Source of the DNA: Biomphalaria glabrata
Lineage: Eukaryota; Mollusca; Gastropoda; Planorbidae
Direction of reading: 5' to 3'
Length of the DNA: 64,000 nucleotides
Assembly: GCF_947242115.1 (NCBI RefSeq)
Contig: NC_074715.1
Span: 28,002,376-28,066,375 of the forward strand
This document shows positions 23,850 to 34,151 of the stretch, in pieces (position 1 is the first letter of the stretch; each line of letters begins with the position of its first letter). The notes beneath the pieces were generated by a model. It was given only the letters and a program-made list of their open reading frames with translations, did not search any database and was not told where the DNA came from. Made by a program: the position numbers and the translations under genes.

Positions 23850-26800
23850 GCATACATATATATATATATATACATACATATACATAAATACATTCATCAA
23901 ATTAAAAGAATTTCCAACAAATATTTAAATTATTTACTGCTAAAATTATAATCACACACCTTAAAGCACCAACCAATCCTGCAGGCATAAACTTGCCACT
24001 GTTTGAAAACCTGTAACCCATTACACCTGTCAAAACTGCTGAGGTCACTGTAAGTAGCAATGGCATTTATTATACATAACTTAGAAGTGAAGTTAAGTTC
24101 TGCTTTCAGACCTTATGATCTATAGGGCAGATGATGTACAGGTCATTTGTTTCTCTGGCCCCATGGTTAATGAGGGTGTCATGTGGCCAGCACAAGGACC
24201 AACCGCCTTTACTTTTTCCCAACTAATATCAGGTACCCATTAGAGCTGGGTGGACTCAGAAGCACCTAAAGATCCTGAAATTAAAATCCCAGTTTTCACA
24301 AGGATTCAAACCTGCGACCCTCAGTTCAGAAGCAAAGCACTTTACTGCTCAGCCACTGCAACTCATACATAACTCCTACATAACTTGGAAAGGATGTGAG
24401 AAAATATAAAGTTAAACATTTTTTTTTTAAATTGTGTAACTTAGTAGGTTTGTTGCTTGTCTTTATGTAATAAAGACATAAAAACTTATTATTACTGGTA
24501 CTAGAATAAACAAAAAAATGTCATTAAAAAATCTTTTTATAATGAAAACCTGATATAAATGTCAGATTAACAATGTCAGAAACCTTTCCAAACAAAAAAA
24601 CCAACTCCTACATAACTTGGAAAGGATGTGAGAAAATATAAAGTTAAACATTTTTTTTTTTAAATTGTGTAACTTAGTAGGTTTGTTGCTTGTCTTTATG
24701 CATAAAGACATAAAAACTTATTATTACTGGTACTAGAATAAACAAAAAAATGTCATTAAAAAAATCTTTTTATAATGAAAACCTGATATAAATGTCTGAT
24801 TACTAATGTATGAAACCTTTCCAAACAAAAGGAATGTGCTGCATGGCAGAGTATTACATCAAATTAAAAAGTTGTATCAACTTGATTTTGCAAGTATGGG
24901 TTAAGACTAAGAATTATTAGGCTCTGTTCTATATGACATTATTTAGTGTTCGCTGACTGCCATACAAAAATGTTGTCAATATCAAAAGTAAAATATGTTA
25001 ATATATATATTTTTCAAAGATGCTTAACCTAATATGTCTTCCTTCTACACCCTTTGGTTCTAGAGTTCTCTGTGTTATTTTATAACCAGGTTTTCTGCAT
25101 TACTTCATTGGATCACCAAAACAAGACATTTTATATAAATATTCAATGCAGTACATAATATAGACCATTATGTTCATACCACGGTCTAAAAATTATAAAT
25201 TTCTCCCATCAAAAACATTTTTCAATTAAAATGCAAACATAAAATGTTCCTATCCTTTTGAAAATTTGATTTGAAGATGTAACATCTATAATATTTAAAA
25301 TTTCCTTAAAAAAAAGTTACAAAAACAAATAAGGACTATTTAATTTTGTGTGTTTTCTGACCTATCCACACTCCCATTATTCCAAAAAAAGGTTTATATT
25401 TTATGTGTACAAATATCTCAAGTATGAAACATTTGCCATGATTCTAAAAGTAGTCCAATCTGATGGTGATCAAACTGTCAGATCTAATGTTTACTTATAT
25501 TACTGGTTATAAGAAAAATAGCATTTTTCTGGTTTTCTCCATACAGAGTCAACATTTTTTCTAGTGATTAATAATTTTTATAAAATATGGAGTCATGAAA
25601 CAGAAAAGGTTCTAATTTAGGACTAATTGTTGTAAACTTTTAGCTTGATTTCATATATATATTTTTTTTAAATATTTTTTAAAAAAGATTTTAAGATTTT
25701 ATAATCAGCAAAACAAAAATTTGATTTAACTTACCCAAAGATAAAGTCACATTTTTAGGATCTTGTCCCATCTGGAAAGCTCCATACAACATCAAAGTTC
25801 CACAGGCCAAACCCATTGCTAAAGAGGGTACGCTTTCTTCAAATATAAAAAAATATTTTCTAACAATTTAAAAGGATATTATCTTCGGCTACTATAAGTA
25901 GAGATGTGAATGAAACTATTCCAGCAGTGGATTTATAAAGCATGGAATAAATAGAGCAACAGAAAGAGTAATAGTAGGACTTAAGTAAACTATATAAAGA
26001 ACAGAAATGTTTAAATCTTAAATTTAATCTTATATTTTATGAAATTCTCAATGTTTCTTCAAAAAAATGAGACATTGATGACTGTCAGATTCTATAGTAA
26101 GACAAGGCATAAAATTGCAATTAATTTGAAAGGTGAACCACCATTTTATAATTATATAGTATAGATTTTTATGTATTATAGATTATACTGACTATCTGAT
26201 GATGTGTATATATTTATATATTTATAATATAATACAATGAAACCAGAAGAGATTGGAATATAAATGGTTAATTTATCTATTGTTGATTTCTTGTTGTTCT
26301 AGATCTATTTTCTATAAAAGGTGAAAATTAATTGAGATCTTGAAATCTAGATCTAGATATCTAAATTGTGAGCAATGTGGGTCCATTATAAATAATTTTA
26401 CTAAATTTAAGCATGTTTCAGTCAACTAAAGACAAGTGTATAGATAACTAAGTTGTTATATCTATATATACATACTTAGAAGTAGATGATAGAGTCAAGT
26501 TGATCTGATCTATAATCATTATTATACCTCACTATAATAATTACAGATCTACTCATAGTTTGATTCGTAGTCATAGTGAATATTTTATAAGTGACTAGAT
26601 CTATATTCTGTACTCTATAACAGTATATTATATCATATGTATGACATCAGTATAAGTGAGTGACATAGATCTATTACATAATATAAATAAAGTCTAGATT
26701 GTTCATGTATCTTTATCTTATCTTATGTTATATATTAGAGATTCTATGTTACTATCAAAAGTCATTCTTCAGGGCACAGTGGAGGGAGCATGAAGAAAGG

Positions 26801-29800
26801 GTCATCCAAAGAAAAGCTGGCTGGATAACATAAAAGAATGGACTGGCCTTGCTCTTGATATCCTGCTTAAAACAGCTACTGATAGGGAAAAGTGGAGGGA
26901 TTTGGTAAGTCTGTACCACAGCAACCCAACGATGAAAATCAAGGGACAAATAAGTTGATACTCATAACTAGATTGACTAGAGACGCATAGGATGTAATAA
27001 TGTAATCATTTTCTTTTTTGAAGTAACAACACTACAGTCACTCAACAGTGTATTTTATTTTATTTATACGATTATAATATCTTTTTTATAAGAATTTTAA
27101 TACAATTAAAATTAAAACATAATAATAATAGACAAATAGAATAGATTATAGTATGGACACTATATATAGATATGTGAAAACCCGTAAAACTGGAAGTAAA
27201 AAAATGCCGTCAAAATTTGAGATTCGTTTTTCTTACTTTCTGTACATAGGCCCTTGGTTGAAATCGATTATGATTTTAAATCCATTGAAATCGTAGCCAA
27301 AATGGGTGAATATGGATACATTTTATATTGAGGAACATTTTTTTTTCATGTGGACTTTTAAAAAAATGTGTATTTTCTTACTTTTTTTTAACTTGAAGGT
27401 ATATGTATTTTTATTTTTACTGATACTCATTTCAGGTAAGTCCTAAGAAGTTGTTTTTTTCCCCGTAATAGATTATATATCTGGCCATATTTCTGCCAAG
27501 TTTTATCATGATACATTACTTTCTTCAATTGTTATCGATTATAATGTTGAAAACATAAATTTGCACTGCTCCCTATGGACTTTTTTTTTTCTTCTTTTTT
27601 TTTTTGAAAACTAAACTTTCTAATGAATAAAATCATGCATAGGCTAGTAGATATAACAATTTTGCATGTTTCTTGATAGTTTTAGAAGAGTTTTAATGTT
27701 TGGATCTATTTTATTTATAATTTTAAAGCCAGTTTGAAAAAAAATTGTTTCAGATGATTTGATCCCACTTTTTAGATATTGTTTCGAATCTCACTATCCA
27801 GGCTCTCTGCAAACTGCACCATACACCACCAACTTAAAGAACTTGACAACTCAGGGCTCCAAAATAATGTAACACTTTAATAGTTGAATAAATAACAGCC
27901 AATACTGTACAATTGGCAAAACGTACATTGTACAAATATCTCTCCGATAACACCCTACCGCCGTATCAATTCTTGCACCGGCCACTCCGTCTCGTTCCGG
28001 GCTTGCACTGGGTTCAACAGTTCAGGACTGACTTCACACACTGAGCTCGTTGTGTCGGACTCGATCACAGACCAAGATCAAGACACCAGTCGTCTCAACT
28101 GTACTTGACAGTACTCCGCACTGAACCGTCGTAATGCTCCATACAGAACCACACTGTTGAACTGTGCTGTAGTCGACCGTGTTCTGAACCCCTGTCGTGA
28201 ACCGTCTTGACTGGACACCTCCGCTCTATATATAGGGTCCCTACTGACCTTCTAGAACCGGACGGAACATCGCTCGACGTTTCTAGCCTCATCACATGAC
28301 TACATCCCTTGTGACGCCCCTGAGCTCTGTTCACGACGGCGATCCTTCCCGAACCGTCCTGTTGACACTCAACTCGGCTGACCGTCATAACTCGTCACGG
28401 TTGACCGCTCGTTTGCGTCGGCTGACTACACACACACCACTACCCCCATCTGTGCCACCACCAGGTTTATAACAATATTTTGTTATTTTCTGCCATCACA
28501 AAGCCGCCATTTTGTCCATACCTCTCTGACATTTCTTGTAGCTCTAGACCCGATAATTTGTTTATTTCATCTATATTTATATTCTAAACAAGTGGAGTTC
28601 ATAAATATAAATGAAATCACATTTGTGAGCTAGAAATTTACTACGAATGCTAGGTCTACAATTAAATTTCTTATTTAATAAGTAGATTTATCCTCTACGA
28701 AATTCAATTCCAATTTTTTTAACTTTTTGAGCGGGGGGTGTGTCTCGCTGGCTGAGCGAGCGAGACGCTCTCATCTTACATGCTCCATGTCAACCAATGC
28801 TCGGTCAAAACGCCAGAAAAAAAAACATAACTTTCTAACTGTTCAACTTAAAGTCATAATTTATACACCATTAGAAAGTTCTTTCAAAGTATTTTAATGA
28901 TGTACTAACGAAAAATTGATTTTTCAAAGATAATTTTTTTATTTCACATCCCTACTAGATCTATATTGTGTGACTATAGTATCATAGTATAGAGTCTCTA
29001 GACACTCTAGACTAGTCTATTAAGACAATTAAGTCTATAATCGTCTATAAAATTAAAAGTAGATCTATAGTAGCTTCTTATATTTTGGACACCCCATCAA
29101 ATTCTCCTTCAATGAACGGGTCGCTTTTTTTGTTTGTAATTCATTTGTTTTTATGTTTGGAGCAAAAATCAACGTTTCGGGACTGCGCATGTCCAATTTT
29201 AGATAAGTTCCGGTAATTTTGTTCCGTTTTTCCAAAGCAGATGGCAGTTTTTTAGATTCTCTGTAACCATGTATGTAAAGCTGTTGTTTTAACCTCCCCC
29301 GGCAATTCATACCCATATAAGGGATGAAGGCTATATTATGAGCCTGTTTGATCGTAGGCTGATGGGCATATCAAAATAAGCTTCCAAACATCTTTAGAAA
29401 GACATTCCAATCACATTTATACCGTTAGCTGTTAAATAAAATTTAATAAGGGGGTGTACAACGAATAATAATGAATTCAGCTCATTCTCCTTCATTGGAC
29501 ACAGCAAAATCGTAATAAGAAATATTATTGGGATTAATAAATCTATGATTTTTTCAATGAATAAGCTTGACCTAGATCGAGATGTCTATAATATATAATT
29601 TATGAATGAAAGAAAAAGTGCGGGCTGCTAATTTGAAGCCAGAGACCATGCCCACTGCAGGTGATCACTCCAGATGAGCTGGCAGTGAGGAGAAGTATAC
29701 ACTCAGCTTGTAGTGTCACAAACTATCCAACAGGCAGTGGAGGGAAGGGGGAGAGAGTCATGAAAAGAATTATAAGCATCTATGGGAGGGAGGGGGGTGT

Positions 29801-30025
29801 TAATGTGTCACAAAACGAACATCCAACTTATGAAAACAAGAAGAGGGTCTTTGGATGGCAATTAAAAGAAAGACAGAGGAAATACATGTAGCCAATGTAG
29901 CCTATTTGAAAATATCTTATTTATTAAATTATAATAATTAATTTATCGATATATAATCTATATAGATTTATTTCTGTCTGTTTCTACACATAGATTACAT
30001 AGGTATATAAATAATAAACTATAAA

Positions 30026-30081
<56 letters not shown>

Positions 30082-30856
30082 TATATAGATCTATATTCTA
30101 TAATATTATAGAGTTAGAGAGAGAGAGACAGAGAGAGAGTATATATGAGGAAATAGACTATAAATACATATTGCAAAAGTGAATCTACTTCTTTTAATAC
30201 AATCTAAAAAAAATTAAGTAACACAGATATAATTTATTAGCAATTACATAGTGGTGTACAATGACGGTGCTCACTGTCCAATTGAGGAGAAAGCCCAAAA
30301 ACTGCGTTCAATATAGGAGCATAAAGTGACCCACTTTATTTTAAAATAGAATCTTGACTATGAGTGGTAATACAAAGGAATACAGCTATTTTTATAGTCC
30401 TTTAGTTGCAGAATAAGAATCTGCTTTCAGTTTTTTTGTAAGTTAAACCGTCACCAAATAAAAAAATAAAATAAAAATTTGACCTAGTTCCCGTAAGTCG
30501 GTGTTCAGGTATAAGAATCTACTATATATCTAATTTAGAATTTAGATCTACCATCTTCTAATCTAGATCTAGACAAGTGATTAGTGACAAGATTCACTAC
30601 TACTACTAATAATAATATAGATCTAGACTTTAGTAGATCTAGTAATTACACTAATTAAGTAAATTTAGATCTAGATTCTAGAGACTAGATCTAGACAATC
30701 CTATGAATCTAGAATAAAAAAAAGGTTAAAAGGATGAAATAAAAATCAAACATCAACAAGACATTTTTTTTTACCAGCCTTTACATATCCAATGATTCCC
30801 CCTGCAGCTAATGTGGCTGCATAAGCTGCTGCAAGCAGATCTAGTGATAGTGACAT
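23195..30856 (-). CDS. TMEM14C: TMEM14C-like mitochondrial inner-membrane protein, 4 exons
   Basis: Exons in reading order: 30775-30856, 25735-25836, 23960-24047, 23195-23240; phases agree and give 105 aa (human TMEM14C 112). Start MSLSLDLLAAAYAATLAAG, then GGIIGYVKA at the end of exon 1, GAFQMGQDPKNV in exon 2, GVMGYRFSNSGKFMPAGL in exon 3 and a short tail ending RVMSD. These are the landmarks of the Tmemb_14 family: small, Gly/Ala-rich hydrophobic helices linked by short loops. Family knowledge: TMEM14C sits in the inner mitochondrial membrane and is needed for porphyrin import in haem synthesis. Intron 1 (4.9 kb) carries a solo LTR and a LINE tail; intron 2 a SINE and a tandem duplication. 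The gene is convergent with PAK1IP1 and divergent from PSMG3. Confidence 0.93.
23737..23884. repeat. (AT)n-rich microsatellite
   Basis: Long AT dinucleotide runs broken by tatacata units, in TMEM14C intron 3 (last intron). Shorter AT runs occur at about 4644-4670 and 10268-10290. Confidence 0.9.
24093..24364 (-). mobile_element. tRNA-derived SINE, family A, near full length
   Basis: Minus strand reads from gttgcagtggctgagcagta (box A) through ggtttgaatcc (box B) to the tail ending tataagg. About 270 bp. It starts only about 45 bp outside TMEM14C exon 3. Confidence 0.85.
24371..24830. repeat. direct tandem duplication, two 230-bp units
   Basis: Unit 1 at 24371-24602 and unit 2 at 24603-24830 both run from aactcctacataacttggaa to cctttccaaacaaaa with only a few differences. 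No reading frame. Adjacent to a SINE in TMEM14C intron 2. Confidence 0.9.
26755..26957 (+). mobile_element. LINE 3'-end remnant
   Basis: Plus-strand translation contains KSWLDNIKEWTGLALDI-like text, TATDREKWRDL and RPTMKIKGQ-like text, the tail of non-LTR retrotransposons related to those at 11545 and 21738. TMEM14C intron 1. Confidence 0.65.
27780..28474 (-). mobile_element. solo LTR with TATA box, Gypsy-like
   Basis: A 695-bp GC-richer block. On the minus strand it starts TGTTATAAACCTGG and ends GATTCGAAACA, and is flanked on both sides by atat (4-bp target duplication). It holds ctatatatagag, a plausible TATA box, in the middle, and an ATTAAA toward its 3' end, as expected for U3-R. No internal region, so a solo LTR. 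Sense with TMEM14C, inside its intron 1. Confidence 0.75.
28475..30027. other. intron DNA without recognised features
   Basis: TMEM14C intron 1 between the solo LTR and an AT microsatellite. A 76-codon frame at 29661-29891 and an 83-codon frame at 29065-29316 match nothing I know. The short text ctccttcaatgaac (29102) / ctccttcattggac (29487) recurs, perhaps ends of an old element. Confidence 0.4.
30028..30079. repeat. (AT)n microsatellite
   Basis: About 26 uninterrupted AT units in TMEM14C intron 1. Confidence 0.95.
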
Positions 30857-31200
30857 GTTATAATTATTTTATTGTGACTTCACACTAGCGCATCTAAAAT
30901 GGACACAAGACTTAATAATCTAGACTAGCAGAATAGAATATGATACGCATATGCTGTTGTTGACAAAAATTTTAAACTTCACAGAGTAATGTCCCGTGGC
31001 ACTGCATTATAAAATAGAAAGATACAAAAAAATACAAACTTGAATAGATCTAGATCTAGATCTATTTTGACGAATTTCATTAAAATTTTGAAAATAAAAT
31101 AGATCTAGATCTAATTATAGTTATAAATGCATTGTTTTGTTCTTATATTTTGTTATCTCAAATGCTAGTAGATCTAGATCTATTATAAAGAATTTTATAC
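30530..31200. repeat. AGATCT/TCTAGA-rich low-complexity DNA
   Basis: The overlapping palindromes AGATCT and TCTAGA recur many times, including tagatctagatctagatct near 31046. The same words are scattered over 26300-31800 and near 2160-2220. The run covers TMEM14C exon 1 and the divergent interval. Confidence 0.7.
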
Positions 31201-31268
31201 TGTACCTTTTGTGCACGCATGATTACGTATTTTAATATACACTGACTAACAGTTACATTTGTTTAAAA
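30857..31268. promoter_or_regulatory. divergent promoter interval, TMEM14C / PSMG3
   Basis: The two start codons face away from each other with 412 bp between them, so both promoters and 5' UTRs must overlap here unless a further upstream exon exists. No TATA box or CpG-rich core is evident; the AGATCT-rich text is the most visible feature. The shared-promoter reading is inference. Confidence 0.55.
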
Positions 31269-33187
31269 ATGGCAGCCTCCTTGAAGTCGCCAATAGTGCA
31301 GTCTAAACAAGTAGAATATACATTTTAATTTAATATGCGATATTTGAAGGAGACTAATTAAAATGTAGCATTAATCATGTTCAATTTTACATTATTAGTT
31401 ATAAGATACTGAGCAGAACTAGTCTTTAAAAAAGATAAGATCTAGAATAATCTAGATCTAACTTAGTTAGAACGAAATCCATTATAATTAGTAAATTACA
31501 TTTACTAACTAAGAACTAAGTAAGAGTCTGAAGAAGAGTTTTATAAGGCCGACCATGAGATGATGAGTCATGTGTCAGACAATAGTTGTCAATAGTGACT
31601 AGTGTAAATGATTAGACTTAGACTCATTAGTAATAAAAAGACCTAGATCTAGTTAAATGAGACTAGATCATCATGATATAAATTAATATAAAGAACTATA
31701 ATTCATCGCCAGTTATGATGACTTGGTGTGATGATCATGATCATCAGAAAAAAAGACTAAATTAGTATTCTTCTAATTTAAACATAGATCTAATTATTAT
31801 GATTTTAAATATATAACTTCTAGTATGCAGCAAATAGTATGTCAACCAGGGTCTGGAGCTGAGCAGCAGATTCAGCAACAATAGCTGCATCATCAGGGTA
31901 GAGACGAAGTTCAATGATTAGTACCTATCTAACTTTGTTTTTTGCCCTCTATCTGGATACATTAAAGTGTTTTCCAGAGGTTCTTGTATGGAGAAATACA
32001 CCTTCTTTGATGTTGTTATTAGCATATTGCAATAGGCAGGAAAAGAATATGCCAAACAGAGTAGGTGCAAGCACACATCCTTATTTGACACCACTGCTGA
32101 CCTCAAAAGGTTCTAATTGGGCTCCATTAAATTTCACTGTACATTTTATTTCCTCATGAAAACATTCTAATTCTAAACTTAAAAACAAAGGCTAGCTATC
32201 TTTTCTATTTTGTTTTAGATTGCCAAACAAATTTCGGATCATCACACAGAAGTTGTGGTCAATAAGTTTGAAGATCATTTGTTTATTATAGCCTCACAGT
32301 ACATGAAGATGGGCACAATTGTAAGTGTTTACTCTCAGTGTATAACTAGTCAATAATTAACATTTTTTTTTTTTAAATTTCTTCTTTCTCTAATATAATG
32401 ATACATTTTACAGCTTCAAGTGACCAGAGATATACTGACACATGACATTCAAGATAATATTCCTATGTTTTCTACCAAAGTATTATTAGGCAAAGATGAG
32501 GTGAGTTATAATCCTTAATCAAAAGCACAGTATGATGTGTTTATAAACAAATATTTGTCAAATTATTAGCGATTTTTAAAAAATAGAAAATAGATTTGAA
32601 ATTCAAGAGTTTAAACTAGAACCCTTTTTATCAAATGCCTTAAAATTACAGTCATTATTATGAACACAATTGTAATTATTATATGTAAGTAAAAAGTAAA
32701 GCTCCCCTTTCAGACCTTTTGATCTATAGAATGCAGATTATTTTCCCAACTGTTGGTTTAAATGTTGAAGAGCTTCATGTTATGCGCAACCTGCCATTAT
32801 TGGAGTCAACCTGTTTCTGTGGACCACTGTTAATGAGGGTGTCAATAAGTGTTTTGCTTTTCAATTAAAAAAAGAATTTAAAATAATAATTATGATTCAG
32901 CTATGATTTGCTTACTTTTAGTTATTTTTCTTTTTTGACTGAATTAATAGATTTGGATGTTCAGATGTTTTTCCCTTATTTTTAGTGGTAAAATGTTTTC
33001 ATAATGGACATACAGTGAATAATTGATTTGATACACTATTTACTTCCAGCCTATAACACATGTAATGGCAAAAACCATTGTGACGGCATTGAACCCTTTA
33101 GTTCCAGTTATAATGTCACTGGCTATCAAAGATACAAGTCCAGACACAGTACATTCTATTACAGACATGATCAAATCATGCTTATGA
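31269..33187 (+). CDS. PSMG3: PSMG3-like proteasome assembly chaperone 3, 4 exons
   Basis: Exons: 31269-31310, 32219-32320, 32414-32500, 33050-33187. All introns are GT-AG and phase 0, giving 122 aa, the same length as I recall for human PSMG3. Key matches: SKQIAKQISDHHTEVVV near the N-terminus, FIIASQYMKMGTI (human VVVTQFGKMGTL), STKVLLGKDEPITHVMAK (human TKVLLGQDEPLIHVFAK) and a hydrophobic C-terminal part. Family knowledge: PSMG3 pairs with PSMG4 to help build the 20S proteasome alpha ring in the cytosol. The ATG at 31269 gives MAASLKSPIVQSKQ; its donor GTAGAA is weak, so exon 1 is the least sure part. AATAAA follows the stop by 34 bp. Intron 1 holds a LINE fragment and intron 3 a SINE fragment. 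Confidence 0.92.
31830..32135 (-). mobile_element. LINE reverse-transcriptase fragment
   Basis: Minus-strand frames, broken by stops, follow a known LINE pattern: a degraded 'GVKQGCVLAPTLF' block, a KVYFSIQEPLENT stretch and a degraded 'LLFADDAA' block (here LMMQLLLL-like). Antisense to PSMG3, in its intron 1. Confidence 0.55.
32697..32853 (-). mobile_element. SINE family A fragment
   Basis: Has the 3' tail text ctttcagaccttttgatcta and ttaatgagggtgtca of family A on the reverse strand, with about 60 bp of unrelated DNA between. PSMG3 intron 3. Confidence 0.6.
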
Positions 33188-33221
33188 CAATTCTCAAATT
33201 CACGTTTGTTATTCTTTGTTT

Positions 33222-33227
33222 AATAAA
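33222..33227 (+). terminator. poly(A) signal AATAAA of PSMG3
   Basis: Canonical hexamer 34 bp after the PSMG3 stop codon, followed by a T-rich stretch. Confidence 0.6.
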
Positions 33228-34151
33228 GAAAACATTGATTCTGTTTGGCATTAGTTCTTTTTGTTTCAGATAAAAGTATTTTGCAATATTTATGTAAGAT
33301 ATTAGTCTAAATTAAAATAAATACAGTCTGAATATCAAAGGCAATAAAAACATTTTGTTGAAATATTTTTATTCCTACAAGGATTTGTGAACATTTTGAT
33401 TCAAGTATGCACTATTTTATTACATTGTAATTTCAATAGTACCGGTACACACTTTTTAGAACTGAACTAAGATTGATAAATTGAATTACTGCTGTTTTTT
33501 CTTTTTTTTTAATAGCTTTTATGTTAACTTTCATGGTTATAGCATGCTTGGAGTGCTATGGTCCAATCTCTGGGAGAAGGTTTTCCATGCTGCGCTCAGT
33601 AAACACAACTCTTCTCGAGTCATGTGTCTAACTTCAGCCCCCTTGACACATTCCACATTAATTTAAGAACTCTCACATTGGACAACTTTAGATATTAATG
33701 AATACAAAAGAATAACTTGTGTAGTTATCATAGAAAAAAAAATTATATTCATTCAGATCCTTTGCATGTATCCTAAACAAAACTTGTAGATTCACATTTT
33801 ATTTGTAGACAATAAAAACTAAAAACAATGACATTTCTTGTAAGTAATTTTCAATGTCAAATAATAAAACTATACAAAGCAGTGGACGGAGTAAATATAA
33901 CTGGCAATATCTTTTTAGTTGAAATAATAATTATAATAAACATTAATACAATGTCTCATTATTTAAAAAAAAATAATTTTTATTTCTACTTGTTTACAAC
34001 ATATTTGGCACACAAGTATAACGCTTAATTAAGCAGATTCCAAGTGTCTCACAACCATTCATTCTTATAGGCAGTCCACATCATCTAATGAGGGGTAAAA
34101 GTGAAAAAACAAATGGTAAAAAATGAACATCAATGTAAAAACAAAAAAAGA
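33228..34151. other. convergent intergenic interval PSMG3 / CC2D2A
   Basis: No gene seen. The 3' UTR of CC2D2A should lie here; minus-strand AATAAA occurs near 33797 and 33980. Small frames (33481-33666, 33828-34028) are not conserved-looking. Confidence 0.5.

Noticed and set aside
28095-28388. 97-codon minus-strand frame
   Set aside because: Lies wholly inside the GC-rich solo LTR; long by composition, no protein similarity known to me.
27170-28960. Possible MITE with ATGTGAAA-like ends around the solo LTR
   Set aside because: The shared end is only about 8 bp and no target duplication is visible, so it is not listed.
29661-29891. 76-codon plus-strand frame in TMEM14C intron 1
   Set aside because: No family resemblance, no splice partners, and a low-complexity glycine/arginine-rich content.
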